This document shows, piece by piece, positions 1 to 11,857 of a DNA stretch of 64,000 nucleotides. Source of the DNA: Xylocopa sonorina (Eukaryota > Arthropoda > Insecta > Hymenoptera > Apidae); NCBI RefSeq assembly GCF_050948175.1, contig NC_135200.1, positions 3,038,001 to 3,102,000 on the forward strand, given 5' to 3'. The translations under genes and the position numbers were made by a program. The notes under the pieces are model-generated. The model was not told the origin of the DNA. It did not search any database and worked only from the letters and a program-made list of their open reading frames with translations. Each line of letters begins with the position of its first letter. Position 1 is the first letter of the stretch.

Positions 1-1940
1 CCAGAAGTAAGAAATATGACGCATAGGAAGACCCTAGGGAGGCAGTGGAGTTGCAGGATAGTATAGTGTGATACTATTTTTAGCTGTTGCTCACATTTAG
101 AGAAATATACGTAGAGGAATTTTTAGTAAACTTACTCGAGAAGTTCTGCCTTATGTCACTTGATCTTATTACTGGGACGATGTATCTTGGTCACTTGAAG
201 TATCTCTCATTTTCTGTTTCCCCGTCTCGCTCGATAAGCGATAGAACGAGATAGAAGGAGGAAAACTTTTGGATGAAATCCTTGTGAAACCTCATAAGAT
301 CTCCGATTATATCGTTTGTTCGAGTACTCGGAAAATTTTAGTCTGCCGGATTATAATAGCTCTATCAATTATGCCGATTTGTTTTGGAAAATATCCATTT
401 CAAAAATCGATCTATTGAATATATATTGCAAGCGAATATATTGACTCGCTGTGAAATCGCAAGAAAAAAAGAAATTGATTTTTAATTTCTTACAGAAAAA
501 AGTATACGAATGTATAGGTCCCTTTCAACACATAAAAATCGTTATGGGTTATTATAAAAGATACATTCAAAATTGTATTCCAATAGTAGATGAAACAGAA
601 ATAATCATATTGATTCATTACTCAGACTTTATTCGTTACTTTAACAAATTATTTTGATGTAGGAAATCTATTCGATTTTCAGTCAAAGAATTGATTCGCG
701 TTTTAAAATCGAATAAAAGAAGATCGACTGTAGATTAACATTCGTACGCTAACTACGATCCGCAATGCTGTAAATTGTTATCAACAGTCATCTTTCTCTT
801 TTCTATATGATACAATTATCAAATTTTTTATTATTGAAGAAGCGGAGGAATGTAGGAATTAATTTATTTATAGCAGTTTCGATTTACGGATACCTCTCCT
901 GTATTGTACATTTTGATAAAATGTTTCGTACCTATTTATAGTGTCACTAGTGAAATCGACTATGAAATGAATTAATAACATCGTGGTACGTTAGCATAGC
1001 TTTTTCCGCTGTGAAGTGGAATAAGTTTGTTTAACGGGGAAATTAATGTTTTTATCGCGCGGACGTTTTTCTTCCGTTGTTTTCTGTATACTACGCACGA
1101 ATATAAATGAAAAAAATCGAAGGTGTTTTCATTTCATTGTATTGAGATGAAATGTAACAAAGTATACCCGTAATGATATAACACTGTTGAATTTTTAAAT
1201 TATTGTGACTTTACATTAATCCGTAATTACATTCGTGCTATATAACTCTAATAATAAGATTCTAATTATCAAATTCAAATATTTAAACCAACTTTTGCTT
1301 AAAATGTCGTAGCATTTAAGAATCTGCGTGTATGTAATTACGGATTAATTACATGAGAACGACAAAAACAAAATATATATGTATGTCTATGAAAGAGCAT
1401 TAAAGACACTGTATGATCTAAATATACGTACTAGAAAGAAAATCAGTTTCGGGGACAAAAATAATAAAACATACTTATCTCTTTCTTGTTGGAAATAAAA
1501 GTGAAGATGACTTTATTGAAAGATTCCTGTGTTTGATTAAGAAATAGAAATACACCAGTACAATGTTAAATATTTCGTGACGATTTATAAACAATTAAAC
1601 ATATGATACAATTATGTATATATATAACTTCTACTATCTATAAAAATACAACGCAACTCTATAAAAATACAATGCTAACTGTCACTGGTATCAAAATCTA
1701 AATAGGACACGGAAGAAAAAAGTACAGTTCAGAAAATGGACAATAAATTCGAACATCTCATTTCGGTAAATGTTTTTTTCTTTTTTTCCAAGGTGTTCCA
1801 TTTTCGCGGGTTAGTATTAATCACTCGTTCAGGCACTCTATTACACTTGGCTAGCGCTATATTATCAATACAAATGTATAGATATAGCTGAAGAAATTGT
1901 ATGAAGAATCTCACACAATTAGTCTGGCACAATGGTTTCT
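1..1940. other. 3' flank of Mvb12, no gene seen
   Basis: This is AT-rich sequence without a convincing coding exon on either strand. The open frame at 451-657 begins at GTG, has no recognisable domain and no supporting splice signals. The right part should hold the Mvb12 3' untranslated region: a minus-strand AATAAA (TTTATT on plus) lies at 1512-1517, which would give a 3' UTR of about 420 nt. A small TTAA-flanked inverted-repeat element lies at 1216-1348 and is listed separately. Confidence 0.6.
1216..1348. mobile_element. TTAA-flanked MITE (piggyBac-like)
   Basis: A perfect 18-bp inverted repeat (1215-1232, ATTAATCCGTAATTACAT, and its reverse complement at 1332-1349) encloses about 100 bp of AT-rich DNA. 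TTAA lies at each outer end (1216-1219 and 1345-1348). TTAA target duplications flanking short terminal inverted repeats are the hallmark of piggyBac-type elements. The element has no coding capacity, so it would be non-autonomous. A simple hairpin of other origin is possible. Confidence 0.5.
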
Positions 1941-3508
1941 TCAAGTTTCTCTCTCGGCACGAAACTCGTAAAAGAACTGCGCGAAAGAACAAAGAATAAC
2001 GTGAATAAAGTGAAATACGTGAATGTAATGAAAATATTAGATAAATATTGATCTTTACCTCCTTATCTAAGTCTTTTTGAGTCCAGACTTTAATCACAGG
2101 AAGTTTATTCTGAAAGCAAACACTTATTGAAAATACATGAAATAATACGTGTATGTTATTTCAAGAATACACGTGTATCTCTCTCTAAAAAATTACTCAC
2201 AGTGGAAGAATCAGAATGAGCACTAAAACGTGGATTAATAGCAAATGGGACTCCATCTAAGTCTGACGACCCTGGCAGTGTACCGTAAACTGATGTAGAT
2301 CCAATAACTGTTGATGTAGGCGGCTGTGGGGCGGGTCTTGTCGGTTTAATTTTTGCATTAGGACTTAAAACTTCATAATCTCTGTCATTAGATTCATCCG
2401 TATCTTGTCCCTTGCTACCACTAATTTGTGGATAAATCCCATTTGCTGGTTTTGGCGAAAACTTTGGTTTTGGTGGTCTCTCAGGAGGTACTCTGTGTGG
2501 CGTTCCATTCAATGGATTTGGTGAAGAACTTTGAAATAAACTACGAATAAAAGACCGTTAAATATGTAACAGTTGTTAAACATCGATACTATCACTTTCT
2601 GACTTTTCAGGAATGAAAATAATTCTTACTCTATATTAACATATGATTGCGAATTCGAATTCCCATTTACAATATCCACAGTTTTATAACAAATACAAAC
2701 TCCATTGATGGTACTAAAAGAAAAATATATTTTTAGAATGCTTTGAATTATTAAATTTTTATGAATGATATTTATACGCATACCCAGCAGGAATAAATCC
2801 ATTTGTAGCCATCTTAGACGTGTTACAAATTTTATGTATACTACTACATATGATAATATCAGTAACTGCTTTCGAGCATAATTCCTTCTTTCTAATTTTA
2901 TAGCACAGCTGCTTCTTCCTCCATGCCTTCTGCTCTAAAATCCATTACTGCAATGTACTAAGGGAATACACTTTTCTGTGAAATGATACTTTGATCAATC
3001 TTACGTATGCTCACTTGAATCTATAGTATTACTGATCATGATGTATTCTAATGGAGGTGTGTCTCGTTCGTTAATGACTATTATGTCTTCGACCACGCAC
3101 TGAGGTAGCCCTTGGGTCTTCGAAAAGCATATGTATCTGCCTTTCTTTTTGATAAAGAGCCCACTTTCTCTCCATAAATCAGCATCTGTATCTTGATCGT
3201 AAGTTCTCGACACCTAATGAAATATCACTCAATAATTCTGGTATCTCTACTCTATCTTCCATAAATGGAACAACATGCAAAACGAATGAGATTTAGATCA
3301 TTTATTAAAATGCTGAGAATTGTAGTTAAATCGAGCAAAATATGAACTGTTTGCAAAATTGATTAACAAAGTTACTCACCACTGTAAAATTTGGTGGACA
3401 CTTATCTATGTCTTCGACTACACCTATGGCTGTGATTGGTCTATCATCGGGTAAGACGGATGATAACTGATGAACCAACATTTTATTGCAACTAGTCTTT
3501 TTAGACAT
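1941..3508 (-). CDS. Mvb12: Mvb12, ESCRT-I subunit (multivesicular body subunit 12)
   Basis: Seven coding exons on the minus strand: 3508-3380, 3213-3015, 2934-2784, 2713-2630, 2528-2201, 2109-2059, 1976-1941. All introns are GT-AG and phases join cleanly into 978 nt (325 aa plus stop), close to the length of vertebrate MVB12B. Residues about 23-160 form the MABP beta-prism domain; PITAIGVV near the start and DADLWRESGLFIKKKGRYIC are typical. A proline-rich linker follows (about 190-260, RPAPQPP). The C-terminus carries the UMA motif (LDGVPFAINPRF, then FFYEFRAERET). The known role is as an accessory subunit of ESCRT-I at endosomes, helping sort ubiquitinated membrane cargo; the MABP domain binds acidic membranes and the UMA region binds the ESCRT-I core. 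The start is an ATG at 3508 just before the domain. It is transcribed away from fem. Confidence 0.93.
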
Positions 3509-5300
3509 TGTTACAACCCTGTTAACATGGAAACATGCCCATGTAACTATTTCTGTTTGCCTCTTCGCACAATATGCATATACGTATGTAAAGTTAAATT
3601 TAGATTATTGAAAATTCACAGAGATACAATCCGTACTGATCTGTACTGATGATATATTATCTATGCTACAGATAAGTAATTACTGAAAGTCATTTCAATG
3701 GATAAAAAAATTTCGAGTCAAATTGTGAACGATCGTCGCAATTTTCCAGCCGTTACGAACCATCGAACGCTCGACGCGTTCCAATAAATAACGTAGTTAA
3801 ATAAAGAGGAAATTTGCGTCTACGGAAAGCACATTCCACCGTCGAAGTTCATTACACTTTGATACATCAAAAGCGCGAGAAACGCAACCGTATAATTCCC
3901 CTACTTTGTCTCGATGACCTATTTTTGTTCAATAATAAAAGTTTGCGACGCATTGAAAATTTCGCTCCTGAGAAATTATTATTCGATTAACCGAAGTGTC
4001 GTCGATGACAGCGTTTCGAAAGAGAAAAAAGAGCGAACGAGCTGGAAACAAGGGACGCGTTGTTTCCTCGAGCATCCATCGCATTATTTAACAGGACCAA
4101 TTTTCAAAACATCCGCGGCAACGAAATATCAAGAACCATTATTAATCACCCGCGCTAGTCGCGTGTTCTTTTAATTCCTCACCTTTGCAACTGTCGAAGG
4201 ACACACTATCTCAAAGAATTGGTAAACTTGTTATCGTTATTTATTGTGCAGACTTTCTCAATTAACCGGCTAATTAATTCGAACAGAGCAACGCGGTAAT
4301 TTCCGATCGAGTCACAATCAAATGGTATTCCCCTTGACGCGTAACCGTGTTCGTCGGAAGATTCATTCGTAATAACGTGAAGATAATCGTATACATATGA
4401 ATAAACAAAGAGGAAAAAAATAGACGACTGGAAAGAGAAAGAGAAACGGAGGGGAGAACAACTATCGAGAGAGAAAGAAAGAGAGAGAGAGGGAGAGAGG
4501 GAAAAATATCTATCTATCGAGAGAGCAAGGACGAGAACGAGAAACTACATATGTATATACAATCAATTGTTTTGTCACTGACAAGTGGTGTAATATTTAC
4601 ACACTTTTAAATCGTATCGAAGTGAAACCCGATAAGATAACTACCAAACCTCGCGGGACACCGTTACTCGTGAGAATCGCTTTTCTTCTCCGCTTCTTCT
4701 TTCGACGTTTTAACTAAATTGATATCAATGACATCACTTGTACCACCACCACCACAACCGTAACGACTACCATCTTAACTGACTAGGGTAGTTCTGTTCA
4801 ATAAGCTAACCTCTGTTTCCGTTTCTTTTACGCCGTGGAACTTAACGACGCTTTTCTCCGTCCTCCCTGTACAACTCGCTCTCGCTGGATTATTCACTTG
4901 ACTGTGCAAAGTCGAAATATGCCAAAACCGTAAGTTAATCAGTTCTCCAAGCGATAAGAAAATGGACGAGAGTCATGTGGCAGCTCTTTATCAGCATGCT
5001 TACGGTCGGACGTGTATTCGTAAGAATTTTTCGAGCACAATTTAAAAGTAACAACACCGTAACAAATTTGTTAACCGTGGCTGGAACACTTCGCTCTGAT
5101 ACTGAAGCTGAAAGAACAGTATGGCGTCTAATTTATACTTGCAATGTTTTTATGCAAGACTCGATTAAATGTTACTGTTACAGTCCACTGGTTCTAAATA
5201 TTTTACATTGAAGACGGCTAGTGGGCATGCGTTATATGTGAATTTAATATCGTGGATATTTCACATCTTTTAAATACTAATTTTCACCTACGAAATATTC
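3509..5300. other. Intergenic region between divergent Mvb12 and fem
   Basis: This 1.8-kb stretch separates the Mvb12 start codon from the inferred fem first exon and should hold both promoters. I see no coding exon; the open frames at 3914-4174 and 4975-5211 have no domain or splice support. A purine-rich GA tract at 4431-4505 could bind GAGA-type factors. A short CCA repeat lies near 4741-4757. No clear TATA plus initiator pair was found. Confidence 0.55.
4431..4505. repeat. GA-rich microsatellite / purine tract
   Basis: About 75 nt almost entirely of G and A on the plus strand, including uninterrupted GA dinucleotide runs, located between the divergent Mvb12 and fem genes. GAGA-type factors bind such tracts in insect promoters; whether this one functions is unknown. 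Confidence 0.75.
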
Positions 5301-5313
5301 TAGATGGCGCTGC
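5301..5313 (+). promoter_or_regulatory. CTCF-like motif upstream of fem
   Basis: TAGATGGCGCTGC matches the core of the insect CTCF-type insulator motif (AGATGGCGC). It lies about 70 bp before the inferred fem upstream ORF and between the divergent Mvb12 and fem genes, where an insulator or promoter element would make sense. This is a motif match only. Confidence 0.35.
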
Positions 5314-5329
5314 GTCCAGAACGTTCAAG

Positions 5330-5484
5330 CATTGTACCCAAACTAGCCTCACTCTTTTTACTATCGAATGGCGTCGGTTGGTGTTGGTCAGCGTCGTGAC
5401 CATCTAAAGTACAAGAAAGAATTTCGTTTATCCTACGAATTCATCGTGTACGTCTTTGTCGTCACGAATTTCGCCTATTCTCAG
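5330..5484 (+). other. fem: Inferred first exon of fem (5' untranslated, with upstream ORF)
   Basis: An open stretch ends at a strong splice donor (TCTCAG then GTAAAT at 5485). It contains ATG at 5368 followed by 39 open codons to the donor (MASVGVGQRRD... FAYSQ), which resemble no family I know. It lies about 6 kb upstream of the fem start codon on the same strand, with no other gene between. I infer a 5' untranslated exon whose ATG opens an upstream ORF continuing through exon 2. The 5' limit is a guess because no clear TATA or initiator was found. Confidence 0.45.
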
Positions 5485-5976
5485 GTAAATTAATAATTAT
5501 TTATAATTAATTACTCGAAATTCATTGGAATATTATGGCAATATTCTATTTAACTCGGTGTGTAAGGTACACGCGTTGTTCATCCGTAAGTAACCGTTAC
5601 AAAGAGAATATAACGAATACTATTTACACTTTACGAAAGAAAAATAGAAATTCGACTTCTAAACGGACGATATACTTACTGCTTTTTGTGTACGCGAAAT
5701 GAAATTCGTAAATTGGAAGATGCGAAATAATAGCACAGTTCAATAATGCATACGTATTTCAATAATATCAGAAAGAATAAATTCTAGTGCGTTTGTTATA
5801 GAATTTTATTTTGAAACAAATTCATTCTTTTATAATGCATTTTCAAGTCTAATTAAAATTTGTTTCTATGATTTGCATAAAATGTTACAAGTAGCTACTT
5901 TCAGGAATTTTCAATCGCTTTTATCATGCAGAGCATTGATAAAAAAGTAATATGTAGTGTCAAAAAAATATTTTTG

Positions 5977-6197
5977 TTAACCTCTTAAAGCACATTTTTT
6001 CCCACGCAAATGATAAATATCAATAAAACGATTGTTTTTCTTTGCTTTCACATTATTACTTTAAATTCTCAATTGCATTCAAGTGTGAAAAATTATAGCA
6101 GCATTAAATACAATGCCACTCAAATTATTTCAAGTGTGCACAGTTTGGCCAGTTTAGCACGCACAAGTTAACTCAAGCATGCACGTTAAGGGGTTAA
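5977..6197. mobile_element. TTAA-flanked MITE (piggyBac-like) next to the satellite array
   Basis: TTAA at 5977-5980 and 6194-6197 bound a 221-bp segment with imperfect terminal inverted repeats: CCTCTTAAAGCACAT inward from the left, CCCCTTAACGTGCAT inward from the right. There is no coding capacity. Its right edge abuts the start of the tandem array. The TTAA-plus-TIR structure points to a non-autonomous piggyBac-type element. Confidence 0.5.
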
Positions 6198-6199
6198 TA

Positions 6200-9100
6200 A
6201 ATAAGATGAGTATGTTATAAAACACTGCTTCAAAATATTATGGATATGATGTAGTGTACTGCTCAAAAATAGTACAGAGATAATTCACAGTATTGCTTAA
6301 AACATAATGTGGTATACAATATAGGATATTTGGTATTTAAAAGTATAGGTGTATCACAAAGTATTGCTTAAATGAATATGATTCTGAGTATTACTTAAAA
6401 ATTGTATGGATATCGTACAGAGTGTTTGCTATTTACAAATATGGACATATCGCAAAGTATTGCGTAAAAGTGGTATTGATATGATTCTGAGTATTGCTTG
6501 AAAATTGTTTGAATATAATACAGAGAATTGTTAACAACTATTGTGGTACATAATACAGAGTATTTGCTATTTAAAAATATGGATATATCACAAAGTATTG
6601 TTTTAAATTAGTATGGATATAATACCAAGTATTTGCTATTTAAAAATATGGATAGATAATAAAATATTGTACTTTACATTTGATGCTTCTTTAAAAATAA
6701 AATATTTAAGTAAGAGTACTTAATTTCTAAAAGAGTGAATTTGATTTGCAAAGGGATAAATTTATAGTGCGAATACTGTACGTAATACGAAGCATTTGTT
6801 ACTGAAAGCCATAGGTATATTACAAAGTATTACTTAAAAATTGTTTGGATACAATGTAGATTACTGTTGACAACTAATGTTTTATATAATACAGAATATT
6901 TGCTATTTAGAAATATGGATATATCACAAAGTGTTGCTTAAAAGTAGTATGGATATGATTCTGAGTATTGCTTGAAAATTGTTTGGATATAATACAGAGT
7001 ATTGTTAACAACTATTTTGGTACATAATACAGAGTATTTGCTATTTAAAAATATGGATATATCACAAAGTATTGTTTTAAATTAGTATGGATATAATACC
7101 AAGTATTTGCTATTTAAAAATATGGATAGATAATAAAATATTGTACTTTACATTTGATGCTTCTTTAAAAATAAAATATTTAAGTAAGAGTACTTAATTT
7201 CTAAAAGAGTGAATCTGATTTGCAAAGGGATAAATTTATAGTGCGAATACTGTATGTAATACGAAGCATTTGTTACTGAAAGCCATAGGTATATTACAAA
7301 GTATTACTTAAAAATTGTTTGGATACAATGTAGATTACTGTTGACAACTAATGTTTTATATAATACAGAATATTTGCTATTTAGAAATATGGATATATCA
7401 CAAAGTGTTGCTTAAAAGTAGTATGGATATGATTCTGAGTATTGCTTGAAAATTGTTTGGATATAATACAGAGTATTGTTAACAACTATTTTGGTACATA
7501 ATACAGAGTATTTGCTATTTAAAAATATGGATATATCACAAAGTATTGTTTTAAATTAGTATGGATATAATACCAAGTATTTGCTATTTAAAAATATGGA
7601 TAGATAATAAAATATTGTACTTTACATTTGATGCTTCTTTAAAAATAAAATATTTAAGTAAGAGTACTTAATTTCTAAAAGAGTGAATCTGATTTGCAAA
7701 GGGATAAATTTATAGTGCGAATACTGTATGTAATACGAAGCATTTGTTACTGAAAGCCATAGGTATATTACAAAGTATTACTTAAAAATTGTTTGGATAC
7801 AATGTAGATTACTGTTGACAACTAATGTTTTATATAATACAGAATATTTGCTATTTAGAAATATGGATATATCACAAAGTGTTGCTTAAAAGTAGTATGG
7901 ATATGATTCTGAGTATTGCTTGAAAATTGTTTGGATATAATACAGAGTATTGTTAACAACTATTGTGGTACATAATACAGAGTATTTGCTATTTAAAAAT
8001 ATGGCTATATCACAAAGTATTGCTTTAAATTAGTATGGACATAATACCAAGTATTTGCTATTTAAAAATATGGATAGATAATAAAATATTGTAGTTTACA
8101 TTTGATGCTTCCTTAAAAATAAAATATTTAAGTAACAGTACTTAATTTCTAAAAGAGTGAATTTGATTTGCAAAGGGATAAATTTATAGTGCGAATACTG
8201 TACGTAATACGAAGCATTTGTTACTGAAAGTAATAGGTATATTACAAAGTATTACTTAAAAATTGTTTGTATACAATGTAGATTACTGTTGACAACTAAT
8301 GTTTTATATAATACAGAATATTTGCTATTTAGAAATATGGATATATCACAAAGTGTTGCTTAAAAGTAGTATGGATATGATTCTGAGTATTGCTTGAAAA
8401 TTGTTTGGATATAATACAGAGTATTGTTAACAACTATTTTGGTACATAATACAGAGTATTTGCTATTTAAAAATATGGATAGATAATAAAATATTGTAGT
8501 TTGCATTTGATGCTTTTTTAAAAATAAAATATTTAAGTAAGAGTACTTAATTTCTAAGAGAGTGAATTTGATTTGCAAAGGAATAAATTTATAGTGCGAA
8601 TACTGTACGTAATACGAAGCTTTTGTTACTGAAAGCCATAGGTATATTACAAAGTATTACTTAAAAATTGTTTGGATACAATGTAGATTACTGTTGACAA
8701 CTAATGTTTTATATAATACAGAATATTTGCTATTTAGAAATATGGATATATCACAAAGTGTTGCTTAAAAGTAGTATGGATATGATTCTGAGTATTGCTT
8801 GAAAATTGTTTGGATATAATACAGAGTATTGTTAACAACTATTTTGGTACATAATACAGAGTATTTGCTATTTAAAAATATGGATATATCACAAAGTATT
8901 GTTTTAAATTAGTATGGATATAATACCAAGTATTTGCTATTTAAAAATATGGATAGATAATAAAATATTGTACTTTACATTTGATGCTTCTTTAAAAATA
9001 AAATATTTAAGTAAGAGTACTTAATTTCTAAAAGAGTGAATCTGATTTGCAAAGGGATAAATTTATAGTGCGAATACTGTATGTAATACGAAGCATTTGT

Positions 9101-10870
9101 TACTGAAAGCCATAGGTATATTACAAAGTATTACTTAAAAATTGTTTGGATACAATGTAGATTACTGTTGACAACTAATGTTTTATATAATACAGAATAT
9201 TTGCTATTTAGAAATATGGATATATCACAAAGTGTTGCTTAAAAGTAGTATGGATATGATTCTGAGTATTGCTTGAAAATTGTTTGGATATAATACAGAG
9301 TATTGTTAACAACTATTGTGGTACATAATACAGAGTATTTGCTATTTAAAAATATGGATATATCACAAAGTATTGCTTTAAATTAGTATGGACATAATAC
9401 CAAGTATTTGCTATTTAAAAATATGGATAGATAATAAAATATTGTAGTTTACATTTGATGCTTCCTTAAAAATAAAATATTTAAGTAACAGTACTTAATT
9501 TCTAAAAGAGTGAATTTGATTTGCAAAGGGATAAATTTATAGTGCGAATACTGTACGTAATACGAAGCATTTGTTACTGAAAGTAATAGGTATATTACAA
9601 AGTATTACTTAAAAATTGTTTGTATACAATGTAGATTACTGTTGACAACTAATGTTTTATATAATACAGAATATTTGCTATTTAGAAATATGGATATATC
9701 ACAAAGTGTTGCTTAAAAGTAGTATGGATATGATTCTGAGTATTGCTTGAAAATTGTTTGGATATAATACAGAGTATTGTTAACAACTATTTTGGTACAT
9801 AATACAGAGTATTTGCTATTTAAAAATATGGATAGATAATAAAATATTGTAGTTTGCATTTGATGCTTTTTTAAAAATAAAATATTTAAGTAAGAGTACT
9901 TAATTTCTAAGAGAGTGAATTTGATTTGCAAAGGAATAAATTTATAGTGCGAATACTGTACGTAATACGAAGCTTTTGTTACTGAAAGCCATAGGTATAT
10001 TACAAAGTATTACTTAAAAATTGTTTGTATACAATGTAGATTACTGTTGACAACTAATGTTTTATATAATACAGAATATTTGCTATTTAGAAATATGAAT
10101 ATATCACAAAGTGTTGCTTAAAAGTAGTATGGATATGATTCTGAGTATTGCTTGAAAATTGTTTGGATATATTACAGAGTATTGTTATCAACTATTGTGG
10201 TACATAGTACAGAGTATTTGCTATTTAAAAATATGGATATATCACAAAGTATTGCTTAAAAGTAGTATGGATATGATTCTGAGTATTGCTAGAAAATTAT
10301 ATGGATATAATACAGAGTATTGTTAACAGCTAATATGGTACATAATACAGAGTATTTGCTATTTAAAAATATAGATATATCACAAAGTACTGCTTAAAAG
10401 TAGTACGGATATGGTTTAGGGTATTGCTTGAAAATTGTTTGGATATATTACAGAGTATTGTTATCAACTATTGTGGTACATAGTACAGAGTATTTGCTAT
10501 TTAGAAATATGGATATATCACAAAGTGTTGCTTAAAAGTAGTATGGATATGATTCTGAGTATTGCTTGAAAATTGTTTGGATATATTACAAAGTATTGTT
10601 ATCAACTATTGTGGTACATAGTACAGAGTATTTGCTATTTAAAAATATGGATATATCACAAAGTATTGCTTAAAAGTAGTATGGATATGATTCTGAGTAT
10701 TGCTAGAAAATTATATGGATATAATACAGAGTATTGTTAACAGCTAATATGGTACATAATACAGAGTATTTGCTATTTAAAAATATAGATATATCACAAA
10801 GTACTGCTTAAAAGTAGTACGGATATGGTTTAGGGTATTGCTGAAAAGTATTGTGGATATGTGACACAAG
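6200..10870. repeat. Satellite array, 474-bp unit with 405-bp variants, inside inferred fem intron 1
   Basis: The marker ACTTTACATTTGATGC or its variants recurs at 6671, 7145, 7619, 8093, 8498, 8972, 9446 and 9851. The spacings are 474, 474, 474, 405, 474, 474 and 405. The 405-bp unit lacks one 69-bp sub-repeat, so the monomer is built from related blocks of about 70 bp sharing words such as TATGGATAT and ACAGAGTATTTGCTATTT. The left edge (6200-6650) and the right part (10180-10870, with a 414-bp repeat) are diverged versions. The array is AT-rich and noncoding; open frames inside it (8360-8578 and its identical copy 9713-9931) are repeat shadows. It lies in the intron between the inferred fem exons 1 and 2. 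Confidence 0.95.
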
Positions 10871-11330
10871 TATTGCAAGTGAAAAATATACATCATTCAA
10901 ATAATTGTGAAAACTAAATTAAATTGTTATATTAATATATAGTATTAAAAAGTAAATTGTACTAATACTTAATTCCATTATTGGGAAAGTTATAGATATT
11001 ACAAATTCTGATTTTATAGACTCTAATAAAATATTGTATTTGCTATTAAATTGTTAAAATTTTATCAGAAGCAGTCCTAAAATTCAAAATACGAAGGCAG
11101 TAATGTTGTACGTCACAATTACAATAATACATGGTATAGATCAGTCTGAAGATGGAATTATTAATTGTTGGTTTTCAGTACTGTCATAATTTGTAATTAC
11201 TATGGGCAGGCAATTTATATATGTTACTCTAAATGTCTGTGATAGTTTAAGTTCAAACACTTCTGTATTTTGAATTTTACTGCAAATATACAGCTTTGAT
11301 ATAAAGCTAAACTATTGTATGTCCATACAG

Positions 11331-11375
11331 AGTACGGATATCAGATCGAATAAATTCAGGACATCTAACACTCCG
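11331..11375 (+). other. fem: Inferred second 5' exon of fem (45 nt)
   Basis: A 45-nt segment is bounded by an acceptor (CATACAG, ending 11330) and a strong donor (GTAAGT at 11376). Read in the frame that would join the fem ATG, it contains two TAA stops, so it cannot extend the fem protein and supports 11858 as the first usable start. Read in the frame of the upstream ORF it is fully open (15 codons). Being a multiple of three, skipping it would not change that frame. Exon status is inferred from splice signals only. Confidence 0.5.
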
Positions 11376-11478
11376 GTAAGTTATACTGCATTTAATATGC
11401 ACAATCTGATTATTTCGTGTTTAATCATATTTTTTTATATATTTAATGATATAGATCATAATCTTCTCTGTCTTTATC

Positions 11479-11751
11479 TTAACACTTTGCCATCCGCACA
11501 TTTCTCGAGCCGCCGTTGCGCTGCCGCCGGCGAGATTCACGCAAGTTCTACTGCTCTACACTCTCTCCCTCAAAAAATTCAATAAAACACAATCTGATAA
11601 ATTGGAAGGGGGAAATAATTGAAACAAAAGTTCCCTGTTCATCAAACATTGCTCTGCAACAATGTATCTCCCTGCACAAACATGAAAATTAAGCATAATC
11701 GCTGAAGAAAGAAAAGTCACGTATACGTGACAGCGGCTGGCAAAGTGTTAA
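11479..11751. mobile_element. TTAA-flanked MITE (piggyBac-like) just upstream of fem first coding exon
   Basis: TTAA|CACTTTGCCATCCGC on the left (11479) and GCGGCTGGCAAAGTG|TTAA on the right (ending 11751) are terminal inverted repeats with a single mismatch, each next to TTAA. The interior is GC-richer than its surroundings and has no transposase. This is the clearest of the TTAA elements in the window. It ends about 100 bp before the fem exon 3 acceptor at 11855. Confidence 0.75.
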
Positions 11752-11857
11752 TATGTAAAATTTCGATTTATTGTAAAGAAATATTTTTGAAAGGATACAT
11801 TGATTAATTGATAGATGCTCTCCATTGCATTTTTCTCCTTCACGTTGTACCACAGAA

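Noticed and set aside
8360..9931. Two identical 72-residue minus-strand open frames
   Set aside because: They lie in the satellite array and are identical only because the 1353-bp block is duplicated; there is no start context, domain or splice support.
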